A stretch of DNA of 64,000 nucleotides from Streptomyces broussonetiae (GTDB lineage: Bacteria > Actinomycetota > Actinomycetes > Streptomycetales > Streptomycetaceae), in assembly GCF_009796285.1 (NCBI RefSeq), contig NZ_CP047020.1, positions 3,410,001 to 3,474,000 of the forward strand, read 5' to 3'. Below are positions 44,529 through 52,247 of the stretch, one piece after another (positions within the stretch are counted from its first letter, which is position 1; the number at the start of each line of letters is the position of its first letter). Both the position numbers and the translations under genes were made by a program. The notes below the pieces were generated by a model, which saw nothing but the letters and a program-made list of their open reading frames with translations, was not told where the DNA came from and did not search any database.

Positions 44529-44852
44529 TCCCGGCCTTTCGCATGTCTGGGCCAGGATAGGCCCACCGGATAAGCGTCGTCGACACCTTCCCGAAGCTCC
44601 TGCCTGGCGTGCTCCTGCAATTCCAGGAGCACGCCCTACAGGCCCCTCCGGAGGGCAAGATTTAAAAATCCTGGAGCCGTCCTCGGAGGGCAGGATTTAA
44701 AAATCCTGACGGTTCCCGCATGAGCACATCGGCATTGCTCCTTCTGCCATACGCGTGGTAATTTCGACACGTCGCCGAACGCGACACCCGACTCCCAGGA
44801 GGCACCCCGCGCAGGGGAAAGCCTCCTGCGTTGATGTCGGAAGGAGTCCGCG
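44529..44852. promoter_or_regulatory. Divergent control region with hairpin and iteron-like repeats
   Basis: No gene is supported. Contents in order: a 12-bp perfect hairpin (44606-44635, GGCGTGCTCCTG with its complement), two 24-bp direct repeats around CAGGATTTAAAAATCCTG-like palindromes (44650-44673 and 44685-44708), and a hairpin CAGGAGGC/GCCTCCTG in the leader of the HNH gene, whose left arm contains AGGAGG. The ribosome site GGAAGGAG lies just before ATG 44853. Confidence 0.7.
44650..44708 (+). repeat. Pair of 24-bp iteron-like direct repeats
   Basis: GGAGGGCARGATTTAAAAATCCTG occurs at 44650-44673 and again at 44685-44708 with one difference. The A/T core in GC-rich DNA is a natural melting or binding site. 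An inverted relative is found at 42908-42942 on the other side of the winged-helix gene. Confidence 0.8.
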
Positions 44853-45518
44853 ATGGCGACTCAGACTCTCGACATTTCCGGTCTCACCCCCTCTCGCGCC
44901 GTCGTTGACGGGGCACTGCGCCAGGTCCTCATCCCCGCCGAGCAGCCCTGGTACGACAAGCTGCTGGTGGACGCCATGGCCCCGGAACTCGGCGGCGGCA
45001 GCAAGATCTTCGACCGGTTCAACGCGAAGATCCACCAGGGCCTGAACTCGTCCACGATCGACAAGAACTGCTGGACCTGGATGGGCCAGCCCACGTCCAA
45101 TGGCTACGGCATCTTCAACCTGGATGGCCACAAGGTCCGTGCCCACCACATCCTGTGGACGGTGACGTTCGACCTCGTCCCCGTCCTCGCCCACGTCGAT
45201 GACCGGTGCCAGCGCGTCCACGTCGGCCACCAGTGCCACGACGCCGACCCCACGTGCCCCGGCGGCCGTTGCCGTCACCGCCTGTGTGTCCGGGTCGAGC
45301 ACCTCGCCCTCCAGACCCACGCGGCCAACGACCGGGCCGGACACAGCGGTGAGCACCACCGACGCAAGACGCACTGCCCCAGCGACCACGCGTACGCCGT
45401 CAGCGGCTACTCCTACACGGATCCGCAGGGGACGACCCGGCGCTACTGCCGAGCATGCAAGGCCGGGGAGCGCGCGCCGGAGTTCGTGGGCATCCGCAAG
45501 CAGCTGGTGGTGGCATGA
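44853..45518 (+). CDS. HNH endonuclease
   Basis: 221 residues. The central CWTWMGQPTSNGYGIFNLDG, HKVRAHHILW and GHQCHDADPTCPGGRCRHRLCVRVEHLALQT form a zinc-HNH core (H-H ... C-x ... C ... H-L) like homing-type and phage HNH nucleases. A second possible zinc pair is near the C-terminus (HCPSDHAYAV and YCRACKAGE). It probably acts as a DNA nickase/nuclease for element transfer or packaging. It has a strong GGAAGGAG site. Its stop overlaps the next ATG by four bases. Confidence 0.85.
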   Translation: MATQTLDISGLTPSRAVVDGALRQVLIPAEQPWYDKLLVDAMAPELGGGSKIFDRFNAKIHQGLNSSTIDKNCWTWMGQPTSNGYGIFNLDGHKVRAHHILWTVTFDLVPVLAHVDDRCQRVHVGHQCHDADPTCPGGRCRHRLCVRVEHLALQTHAANDRAGHSGEHHRRKTHCPSDHAYAVSGYSYTDPQGTTRRYCRACKAGERAPEFVGIRKQLVVA

Positions 45519-46105
45519 CGACCACAGAGCAGCCGCTACCACTCACCAACGGCGAGGAGTGGGCCACCGCCTTCATGGCGGCTCTGCGCGAGGAGATGCG
45601 TCAGACCGGCGAAACGTTCTCGGACCTGGACTGGCGACAAGCCGAGGCGTGCGCCGAGTTCTGCCGCACGAACAACTGCTACGCGAACCTGTCGCGGGAA
45701 CAGACCGTGAACCTGTGGGGCTTCGGCACAGTGCGCCCGATCTTCTACTCGTTCGAGCGCGGGGAGGCGTGGATCCGCCTGTGGGAGCTCGCGGAGCCGA
45801 CCGGCATCGGGAACCCTCAGCTGTACGAGCTGTGGCGGCAAGAACTTGACGCCGACGGTATCGGCGCAACCGGGTACTTCATCCCGACGGAGAACGCCGC
45901 GGCCGACACGATGCCCGCGCCACTCGTCAGCATCATCTTCGCGATGCGCATGTTCATGGCGTACAGCCCGTGGGGTGCGGAGTTCGCCGCCAACACGGCC
46001 GACTTCATGAGTCACGCGCTGCTGCACAGCGGCCTGGCCCAGAAACTCGACGGCGCCCAGACCTACGACAAGCGCATCGACGTCGACGGCAACCAGTGCT
46101 CGTAG
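45515..46105 (+). CDS. Hypothetical protein of the element
   Basis: 196 residues, starting MTTTEQPLPLTNGEEWATAF. Mostly helical, rich in aromatic residues (CYANLSREQTVNLWGFGTVR, SFERGEAWIRLWELAEP). It ends with a single hydrophobic stretch (LVSIIFAMRMFMAYSP) and a hydrophilic tail. Coupled to the HNH gene by ATGA overlap. No family recognised. Confidence 0.6.
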   Translation: MTTTEQPLPLTNGEEWATAFMAALREEMRQTGETFSDLDWRQAEACAEFCRTNNCYANLSREQTVNLWGFGTVRPIFYSFERGEAWIRLWELAEPTGIGNPQLYELWRQELDADGIGATGYFIPTENAAADTMPAPLVSIIFAMRMFMAYSPWGAEFAANTADFMSHALLHSGLAQKLDGAQTYDKRIDVDGNQCS

Positions 46106-46218
46106 AGTCCGACACCACCTTCACCGAGTCCCTGAAACGAGACCTGCCGAGCGAGGACGACGCCGTACGGCAGGCGTTCAGTGGCCCGCTGGGCGCCCTG
46201 GATCGAGAGCAGCGATGA
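46096..46218 (+). CDS. Very small coupled protein (40 aa)
   Basis: GTG at 46096 lies inside the end of the preceding gene. The reading VLVESDTTFTESLKRDLPSE... ends with TGA sharing ATGA with the next gene's start. The tight overlap on both sides supports translation. Acidic; function unknown. Confidence 0.4.
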   Translation: MLVESDTTFTESLKRDLPSEDDAVRQAFSGPLGALDREQR

Positions 46219-46514
46219 ACGACACCGTCACCACCATCAGACGGCGGTTGACCGACAAGAGGTTGACCGCAGCGGAGAAGCTCGTCGCCGTCTGGGGCCT
46301 GGTCAACACGGGCCCCTTCGTCGCCGCGCAGATCGCCCGGGACCTCGGCATCCACCGGACCACGGTGGCCACCGCCCTGACGGGCCTGGAGAAGACGGGC
46401 GTCGCCCGACGCGACCGGCAGCTCGACGAGCGCCACATCCCGCGCACCTGCTGGATCTTCCCGGCCGGCTCCGCCGCCCCCTTCATCCCCCCGACCCCTC
46501 GGAGGTCCTGGTGA
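46215..46514 (+). CDS. Winged-helix (MarR-like) transcriptional regulator
   Basis: 99 residues. NDTVTTIRRRLTDKRLTAAE leads into a winged HTH: FVAAQIARDLGIHRTTVATA, then LTGLEKTGVARRDRQLDERH as the wing. A Pro-rich tail follows. It is a likely regulator of element genes (copy or transfer control). ATGA overlap with the 40-aa reading and GTGA overlap with the next gene. Confidence 0.75.
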   Translation: MNDTVTTIRRRLTDKRLTAAEKLVAVWGLVNTGPFVAAQIARDLGIHRTTVATALTGLEKTGVARRDRQLDERHIPRTCWIFPAGSAAPFIPPTPRRSW

Positions 46515-46606
46515 CCGCCTTCATCCTCGCCCTGCACGCCGTGGCCGCCGTCATCGTCATCGGCCTGATCCTCTTCCTCGACCAAGAGCTGCGGAGACTC
46601 AAGTGA
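46511..46606 (+). CDS. 31-residue single-pass membrane peptide
   Basis: GTG at 46511 in GTGA overlap with the upstream stop. The protein is one hydrophobic helix, TAFILALHAVAAVIVIGLIL, ending in a charged FLDQELRRLK. Such tiny membrane proteins are common in actinobacterial conjugative elements. Confidence 0.6.
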   Translation: MTAFILALHAVAAVIVIGLILFLDQELRRLK

Positions 46607-46674
46607 CCCAGCAGGAGCACTCGCTGGAGGACAGCACCGGCGAGGACCTCGGACCGACCCCGGAACCGTGCTGA
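46603..46674 (+). CDS. 23-residue coupled peptide
   Basis: GTG in GTGA overlap with the stop at 46604-46606. It encodes a very acidic peptide (VTQQEHSLEDSTGEDLGPTP...) ending at TGA 46672-46674. The next GTG starts inside it at 46668. Supported only by the coupling pattern. Confidence 0.3.
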   Translation: MTQQEHSLEDSTGEDLGPTPEPC

Positions 46675-46853
46675 CCGCCGTGGCCGACGCCCTGAGCGAG
46701 CACCCCGAGGAGTTGATGACCCTCGGGGTGCTCCTCGCCCTGACCGCCGGTGAGCCGGCCGTCCTGCGTCATGCCCCCGCGATTCCCGAGGGGGCGACTC
46801 GCGGTGAGTACGCCGCCCTGCTCCGCCTGACCGTGCTGGAGGTCCATCCGTGA
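46668..46853 (+). CDS. Small helical hypothetical protein
   Basis: 61 residues, GTG start within the previous reading. LTAVADALSEHPEELMTLGV and LLRLTVLEVHP indicate helices. Its stop shares GTGA with the next gene's start. Not recognised. Confidence 0.5.
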   Translation: MLTAVADALSEHPEELMTLGVLLALTAGEPAVLRHAPAIPEGATRGEYAALLRLTVLEVHP

Positions 46854-47086
46854 ATATCTACGAGTGCTTCGTCTGCGGGGATCCGCAGGAGTCCAAGACG
46901 TGCGACCGCTGCCGCAGCAGGGTGCGCGGCGCCCTCTCCCAGATCCCCGAGCAGTACGTGTACTTGACCATGAGCCGTCAGCGGGTCCAGGCAGGAGGCG
47001 GCGATGGACGGTCGTCCAAGAAGCTCCACGCCCCTCTGCCGGGCCGTGCTGACGTCCTGAACCTTCTTGGGTCCGGTAAGCCCTGA
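46850..47086 (+). CDS. Zinc-finger protein, N-terminal half of a frameshifted gene
   Basis: 78 residues. Two CxxC pairs (YECFVCGDPQ, TCDRCRSR) form an N-terminal zinc ribbon, followed by SSKKLHAPLPGRADVLNLLG. The frame then ends at TGA 47084-47086. The natural continuation (PVSPDAVTG...) is encoded in the next frame from 47067. Related Streptomyces element proteins carry both halves in one chain, so a one-base shift near 47,065 probably split it. Confidence 0.6.
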   Translation: MNIYECFVCGDPQESKTCDRCRSRVRGALSQIPEQYVYLTMSRQRVQAGGGDGRSSKKLHAPLPGRADVLNLLGSGKP

Positions 47087-47510
47087 CGCCGTCACGGGCG
47101 TGCTCGACCAGGTGGGCCCCACGCCATTCCTGGACACCCTCTGGAGCTGGACGCAGGCCATCACCAACGAGCGCGGCCTGACGCCCGTCAGGAAGCACGT
47201 GACGACCATGACGGCCCGGCTGACGGCCCACCTGCCGTGGATCTGCGAGCAGGACTGGGTCGTGGATTTCGCCGAGGAGATCGGGGACCTCGTGAGGGCC
47301 ACCCCGAGGATCACGATGACGGAGCCGCGCCGGGAACTGCTGAAGGGGGTGACGTGCCCGTCATGCGGGATGACGGCTCTGGTCCGGCACTTCCCCGGGG
47401 ACTGGGCGGCCGAGTGCCGGAACTGCCCGAGCGTGAAGCTCGACGACCGGTATTACGAAGCTCTGGTCAAGACTCAGGCGGAGCGTGCGCATGACGCCGT
47501 CAACACCTGA
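47067..47510 (+). CDS. Zinc-ribbon protein, C-terminal half of a frameshifted gene
   Basis: 147 residues from a TTG at 47067, or no start at all if read only as part of the upstream gene. HVTTMTARLTAHLPWICEQD, then a zinc ribbon CPSCGMTALV and CRNCPSVKL in a FPGDWAAE context. Together with the 46850-47086 frame it forms a full protein with ribbons at both ends. It may bind nucleic acid. Possible programmed shift or simple mutation. Confidence 0.6.
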   Translation: MGPVSPDAVTGVLDQVGPTPFLDTLWSWTQAITNERGLTPVRKHVTTMTARLTAHLPWICEQDWVVDFAEEIGDLVRATPRITMTEPRRELLKGVTCPSCGMTALVRHFPGDWAAECRNCPSVKLDDRYYEALVKTQAERAHDAVNT

Positions 47511-47631
47511 CGCGCTGACGGTGGTTGCGGCTAACCTGTGCACAGATAACCGAAAACCGCTGCGGGCCCCCGGTCTCCGACGCCAATCAGAACCCCGGGG
47601 GCCCCGAGCAATGAGGAGAGCTGACCTCCCC

Positions 47632-48471
47632 ATGCCCAACGCAGAACTTACCGTGCCGTCTGAAGAGGCGGCAGGGCAGACGCCTGTACGCCCTCGCACG
47701 GACGCCCAGCTCGGGCTGGCCATCGGCGCCGCCGTGCTGACCACCGCCCTGACCGCTGTGTCCTTCTGGCTCTCGTACGAGGGCCTTCACGGCCTCGCCG
47801 CCGCCCACCGCCTCCAGGGAGGGCGCGCCTGGGCCTGGCCCGCCACGGTGGACAGCTTCATCGGGATCGGCGAACTGCTCATCCTGCGGGCCTCGCTGAT
47901 GGGCCGTGTGGACCCCTGGGCCATCGTCCTCACCTCCGCCGGCTCGCTCGGCTCAATCGCCCTGAATGTCGCCGGTGTGGGCGTCAGCCACAATCCGCTC
48001 GACTACATCGTGGCCGCCGTCCCGCCCGTCGCCGCCCTGCTCGCCTTCGGCGTCCTGATGCGTCAGATCCACGACTTCCTCGTCTCACATCAGAGCGTCC
48101 TGACGGCTCCGCCAGTGCCGTCAGCCCTGCCCGTGACGGCACCCGTCAAGGCCGACTCGGCACAGGCGTCCTCGGAGCCCGGGTCGGCCGTCCACACCCC
48201 TGTGGAAGAGCCCGTCATGACGCCCGTCACGGAGCCCGTCATCGAGCCCGAGACGTCCGAGGAGCCGCTGACGCAGCGGGAGCAGGTCGACCTCGTGGTC
48301 CGGCGGCTGTACGACGTCCTCGGCAACCGGCGCCCCGCGACCCGTCACATCCGTCAGGCGCTGGCTGACAGGGGTCTGCCGAACTCTGACGGCACCTGCC
48401 GCGAAGCCCGGAAGCGCGTCGAGTTGGCCGAGCCCCACCTGAAGGACCTCCCCGAGGCCATCGCGGCCTGA
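47632..48471 (+). CDS. DUF2637 (Spd-like) membrane protein
   Basis: 279 residues from ATG 47632, with AGGAG upstream. The DUF2637 four-helix domain begins at QLGLAIGAAVLTTALTAVSF and includes ATVDSFIGIGELLILRASL, LTSAGSLGSIALNVAGVG and YIVAAVPPVAALLAFGVLM. A Pro/Glu/Val-rich linker and a C-terminal helix-turn-helix-like segment (GNRRPATRHIRQALADRGLP) follow. Such proteins are typical of Streptomyces plasmids and AICEs, where Spd proteins support intramycelial spread. Here no TraB/FtsK pump accompanies it. Confidence 0.85.
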   Translation: MPNAELTVPSEEAAGQTPVRPRTDAQLGLAIGAAVLTTALTAVSFWLSYEGLHGLAAAHRLQGGRAWAWPATVDSFIGIGELLILRASLMGRVDPWAIVLTSAGSLGSIALNVAGVGVSHNPLDYIVAAVPPVAALLAFGVLMRQIHDFLVSHQSVLTAPPVPSALPVTAPVKADSAQASSEPGSAVHTPVEEPVMTPVTEPVIEPETSEEPLTQREQVDLVVRRLYDVLGNRRPATRHIRQALADRGLPNSDGTCREARKRVELAEPHLKDLPEAIAA

Positions 48472-48542
48472 GCACCACACCCATCGGCACGCTGTGCTCG
48501 CCGTCGGCTTGAGCACGCGCGCCCACCCGCCCGGAGAGCGTC

Positions 48543-48932
48543 ATGACCGACATTCCTCCTCCGCCGGATCAGCCGCCGTACGGCTGGGCCGATCCCGAGA
48601 CCCACGTCCATGTCCACTTCACCCCCGAGCAGCCGCAGAAGAGCCGCTGGGACTTCTCCTGGATCCAGCCCGCCAAGACCCTCGGCGCCATCGCGTGCGC
48701 CTGGGTCCCGGCCAACATCTGGGCCGCCACCCTGAACGACGTCCACCGCGAGCAGGCAGCGTCCGGCGCCTGGGTGATGGGCGGCTTCGCCCTGACCGTC
48801 ACCGTGATCCGCTTCGTCCAGTACCGAGGCTTCTTCAACCGCTTCTGCGTCTGGGCTGCCGTGCTGGGCATGGTCCTCGTCCTGCCCGTCTTCACGGCCG
48901 TCGTGGACGTCATGACGGGAGGCGGCCGGTGA
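48543..48932 (+). CDS. Small membrane protein (Spd-like)
   Basis: 129 residues. Pro/His-rich N-terminus (MTDIPPPPDQPPYGWADPET), then two to three hydrophobic segments (LGAIACAWVPANIWAATL, WVMGGFALTVTVIRF and VWAAVLGMVLVLPVFTAVV). Fits the small Spd-type spread proteins. It overlaps the next gene by four bases. Confidence 0.65.
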   Translation: MTDIPPPPDQPPYGWADPETHVHVHFTPEQPQKSRWDFSWIQPAKTLGAIACAWVPANIWAATLNDVHREQAASGAWVMGGFALTVTVIRFVQYRGFFNRFCVWAAVLGMVLVLPVFTAVVDVMTGGGR

Positions 48933-49465
48933 ACACCGTCACGAGCGCCACGGTCTCGCTGGGGGCCGTCACGATCGGGCTGAGCATCATGGCCTGGCAC
49001 ATGACCTGCTGGTGGAAGGGTGACTCCAAGGCAGGTCCGTCCGGAGGCGGAGGAGGCGGACGGGACCCGAAGGTTCTGATCCCGTTCCTGAGCAGTGTGG
49101 CCCTGGGGATGCTCTGCATCGTCGCCGCTGGAGGTCTGCTGGGCACGGCCGCGACGATGCTCCTGGGCCTCGGCAACACCCTTGGCGACTGGTCCCTGAC
49201 GGCCGTCACGGGCACCGCGACGCCAGGCGTCACGAGGAGCGGCCACACCGCGCTGACCCCGGGCGGCAGTGCGGCCCTGGTGATGTACATCGTGGGCCTC
49301 GCGGCCATCTGGAAGTCCAGCGGGAAGGTCTTCCATGGCAAGGTGACGAGCGGCGTCACGTGCGGCATCATGCTCGGGCTCTCGGCGGGCTGCTCGGGCA
49401 TCGCCGCCACGGCCGTGGTGACCGTCTTCAACGCCGTCGGCGACAAGGTCACGGGGGTCATGTGA
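48929..49465 (+). CDS. Integral membrane protein of the element
   Basis: 178 residues, GTG in GTGA overlap. Four hydrophobic segments: TVSLGAVTIGLSIMAWHMTC, LIPFLSSVALGMLCIVAAGG, LVMYIVGLAAIW and CSGIAATAVVTVFNAVG, separated by a Gly/Ser loop (KAGPSGGGGGGRD). Unknown role. The spread/transfer module context suggests interaction with the DUF2637 protein. Confidence 0.65.
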   Translation: MNTVTSATVSLGAVTIGLSIMAWHMTCWWKGDSKAGPSGGGGGGRDPKVLIPFLSSVALGMLCIVAAGGLLGTAATMLLGLGNTLGDWSLTAVTGTATPGVTRSGHTALTPGGSAALVMYIVGLAAIWKSSGKVFHGKVTSGVTCGIMLGLSAGCSGIAATAVVTVFNAVGDKVTGVM

Positions 49466-50121
49466 TGCGGGCCTTCGTGGACCGCGTGTACCGGGGAAAC
49501 GGCCTCGTGGCCCTCGGGATGGCCCGGGGGACCGTGGCGTGGTTCAAGGAGGGCAAGGGACCTTTCGACTTCCTGATCCGCCTCGTGTTCCTCCTGGGCG
49601 GCCTGGCGATCGTCTGGGGTTTCATCCGGACCGCCCCTGTGCTGATGTTCCCGCTCACCGTCTGGTGGGTCATCGCCGCCTTCCGGAAGGGCAAGCACGA
49701 GGAGGCCGAGGAGGTGTTCCCCCAGAAGACCTCGGAGCCGGCCGCCGAGCAGGACGACTCCCCGGAAGTCCTCGCGACCCTGCGGGAGTCCGCCGCTCCC
49801 CACGTCCATCTCGCCGTCGTTGCCGAGAAGCTGGGCACCGACACCGCCCACGTGCGGGAAGTCCTCACCCGGGCCGGGGTGCCCATCAGCGATGTGCGGA
49901 TGAAGGGCCGGGGCGTGAGCACGGGCGTGAAGGGGTCCGACGTCCCCTCTCCCAGCCCCTCCCCCGGGGCCTCTGAATCTGTTGTTGGCCCTGGTCAGCC
50001 CGACAACAACACCGAGCTGACCGCCACCCGCTTCCCGAGCGGGGTCCAGATCATCTCGGTTCCCGACCCCCAGAACCCGGTCCGGACCCACGTCAAGGTC
50101 ATCGAGCCCGTCGAGAGCTGA
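49465..50121 (+). CDS. Membrane-anchored protein with C-terminal HTH-like domain
   Basis: 218 residues from ATG 49465, overlapping the previous stop by one base (TGATG). Two N-terminal membrane helices (LIRLVFLLGGLAIVWGFI; PVLMFPLTVWWVIAAF) lead into an acidic linker. A helical domain HLAVVAEKLGTDTAHVREVL, then TRAGVPISDVRMKGRGVSTG, looks like a winged or HTH module found in conjugative-element proteins. The tail is Pro/Val-rich. It is last in the spd-like run. Confidence 0.7.
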   Translation: MRAFVDRVYRGNGLVALGMARGTVAWFKEGKGPFDFLIRLVFLLGGLAIVWGFIRTAPVLMFPLTVWWVIAAFRKGKHEEAEEVFPQKTSEPAAEQDDSPEVLATLRESAAPHVHLAVVAEKLGTDTAHVREVLTRAGVPISDVRMKGRGVSTGVKGSDVPSPSPSPGASESVVGPGQPDNNTELTATRFPSGVQIISVPDPQNPVRTHVKVIEPVES

Positions 50122-50131
50122 GGAGGTGTCC

Positions 50132-50185
50132 ATGGAGTACTGCGCCGAATGCGGCTGGTGGACCAAGCCCGGCTGCGGCCACTGA
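50132..50185 (+). CDS. 17-residue Cys-rich microprotein
   Basis: ATG at 50132 is four bases after a perfect AGGAGGT Shine-Dalgarno. The full product is MEYCAECGWWTKPGCGH followed by TGA: a CxxC plus C and H, the size of a single zinc knuckle. The excellent ribosome site and Cys spacing support a real peptide. It follows the membrane-anchored gene by ten bases. Confidence 0.5.
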   Translation: MEYCAECGWWTKPGCGH

Positions 50186-50230
50186 GGAGTTGGCAGAATC
50201 AGTCCCATCAACGCCCGGCTGCCGGGCAGG

Positions 50231-50764
50231 ATGAGCGCCGTGCAGACGGAGACGCTGGTGGGGCTGATCGGTTTCGGTGGCGCTGTGGTGGGTGCCGGGG
50301 GCGCACTGCTGGGCGGGTGGCTCCAGCAGCACTATCAGGACAAGGCCGCGAAAGAACTTCGTCGGGACGAACGCAGGTACGCGACCGGCCAGACAGCGCT
50401 TGAGATGCTCATACGCTTCCGCCACGCCAGCATGAAGCGGACCGAGGATGCCGACAGCGACCTCGCGTTCAGCGAGGCGCTTGTCGAGTTCGTTACGACC
50501 TTTGATGCCGCCCTCTATGTGGTGCCCGGCGGCGACGAAATGCGTAGGCGAGTCTTGGGCACCATCGGCCTCGCTGCGGCCTACATGGAGCCCCGTCGCC
50601 CGAACAGCGAGGACAAGAGCTGGATCGACACCTGTTGCAAGGAGGCCATCGGCGTTCTCTCCGCTTTCCTGCGAGAGGAGCCGCTCCCAGAGCCCTCCCA
50701 GCGATTCCTGGAGCAACACGAGCTCATGAGGGCTCGCAGCAGGGCCCAAGTCGACCCGTCATGA
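50231..50764 (+). CDS. TM-anchored helical protein A
   Basis: 177 residues. An N-terminal membrane helix (LVGLIGFGGAVVGAGGALLG) is followed by WLQQHYQDKAAKELRRDERR and a predominantly helical soluble domain. It is similar in plan to the next gene, with a membrane helix then a W/VWQQ...K...E...R basic stretch. Possibly a duplicated pair. Function unknown; such single-TM helical proteins can be defence or stress effectors. Confidence 0.6.
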   Translation: MSAVQTETLVGLIGFGGAVVGAGGALLGGWLQQHYQDKAAKELRRDERRYATGQTALEMLIRFRHASMKRTEDADSDLAFSEALVEFVTTFDAALYVVPGGDEMRRRVLGTIGLAAAYMEPRRPNSEDKSWIDTCCKEAIGVLSAFLREEPLPEPSQRFLEQHELMRARSRAQVDPS

Positions 50765-50809
50765 CGCCCGCCAGTGCGGCAGCTTGTGAGCCACCGAGAG
50801 GACGACCTT

Positions 50810-51316
50810 GTGCAGGCTGAGCTGTTGGCGGGCCTGTTCGGCCTCGGCGGAACATTGGTCGGTGCAGCGGTCTCCACGGGGGCCGTCGTGTGGCAGCAGC
50901 GGAAGACGGCTCACGAGGCCGAACGAGCACACCTGCTGGGCCTTGCCGAGGCGGCGGCCAATGAGGTCATCCGACTGAGCTACGAGCTCCAGGACCACTT
51001 CGCCGGGGACGTAGAGGTGGACCCCTTCAGCAGCGAGTACTGGACCTGGACCGGCCGCTTGGGCGAGTTGAATCGCCTCCTAGAACAGCAGGCCCTCAGG
51101 TTCGCGGACCCCGAGGTCCGGCACTTCCTGGAGCGGATTCACACCAAGATAGACCATGATCCGGTGAGGCTCCGCGAAGGCGAGGAGGGGATACCCGTCC
51201 CTCTGTACCAGTTTTTGTGTGCGGACCTTCGGACCGTCATGGGCACCGTGCTTCGGCGGCAACCGTTTCCCCTGGATCTGTGGACCAACTACCCGGACGC
51301 CTCACCTTCGCCATGA
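50810..51316 (+). CDS. TM-anchored helical protein B, paralogue of A
   Basis: 168 residues from GTG 50810 (VQAELLAGLFGLGGTLVGAA), seven bases after AGAGGA. An ATG at 50774 is in frame but has no site. The TM helix is followed by VVWQQRKTAHEAERAHLLGL and a helical domain (LNRLLEQQALRFADPEV). The N-terminal 35 residues align with the preceding protein. The end is ...LWTNYPDASPSP. Confidence 0.6.
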   Translation: MQAELLAGLFGLGGTLVGAAVSTGAVVWQQRKTAHEAERAHLLGLAEAAANEVIRLSYELQDHFAGDVEVDPFSSEYWTWTGRLGELNRLLEQQALRFADPEVRHFLERIHTKIDHDPVRLREGEEGIPVPLYQFLCADLRTVMGTVLRRQPFPLDLWTNYPDASPSP

Positions 51317-52247
51317 CATCCGTCAGCCGAGTGCTTGCAATCTGAATCAAGCTCACCGCATGCTTTCTGCGACTAATACTCCAGCAGGATTCGCTGTCTG
51401 ACCTGCGGATTTGGCTGGACCGGTGGAGTCTAGCGGGTCACGGGCCTTGACGAGGCCCTCGCGGCCGGCAGCGCTTCAGGGAGCGCGTCGCGGACCTGCT
51501 GAGATTTTACCGAAGAGTGGAGCAAAGTCCCTCGGTCGATAGGACCATTCATCACACTTTGCACTAGTTCGAACCTATTTTCGACTCTGGAATAGCAGGA
51601 GCCAAGTCCCCCAGAAGTCACAAAAACATCGGCAACGTTTGACTTGATTAGCAGGCAGGGAGGACCGCTCCTCACGAGAGCCGAGTATGGGTCGGGAAAG
51701 CTCGGCAGGGCGCGGGCCCTTCACGGCCAGGGAGCCCTGAGGGCTCCCGTCCGCGCTGGGCGCCAAGCGTTCAGTCGCCCCTGGCACCCTCCGGGGGGTG
51801 CCTGCGACGGACGGTACCGGGTGGACCCCGAGCGACGGCGCTCAGCTCCCGATCGAAGTGGCGCCGGGAGGAGCGGCACCCGGGAGATACGCTCTATGGT
51901 TTCACGGTTACCGTCGAACACATGACCGATACAGGGGTCCTCGCCGTCGGGCTGGGCCAGTGAGGACGGTCCCGAATGCCCACGCAACCCCGACGTCCCG
52001 CCCACCAGCCGAAGGAGTCGCGGGTTCCCCTCGGTGGGTCCATGGTCCATGCCCGTCCTGATGCCCCGCGCGGACACCTGTCCGGCCTTCCTCCGATTGC
52101 CCGGACGTCCCATCACCTCCAAACCCCGTGGAGCCGTCCCCCGCTGGGAGCGGTGAGCCAGGTCAAGATGTCGCGTTCCTCGCCGAGGAGGACCCGGCCT
52201 CCGTGTGCCCGCAGTAGGTTGGCCGACTATCGGGGAGAGGGGATTCC
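51317..52247. other. 931-bp stretch without a supported gene
   Basis: I find no convincing gene. From 51,320 to 51,680 GC content drops visibly (TTTTACCGAAGAGTGG and similar). Two hairpins are present: GGGAGCCCT-G-AGGGCTCCC (51730-51748) and GGCACCC-TCCGGG-GGGTGCC (about 51784-51803). A strong GGGGAGAGGGG site at its right end serves the HIRAN gene. Short ORFs on either strand have no family pattern or good start. Confidence 0.6.

Noticed and set aside
51430..51675. 81-codon minus-strand frame in an A/T-richer patch
   Set aside because: No ribosome site, no family pattern, and the A/T bias alone could open such a frame.
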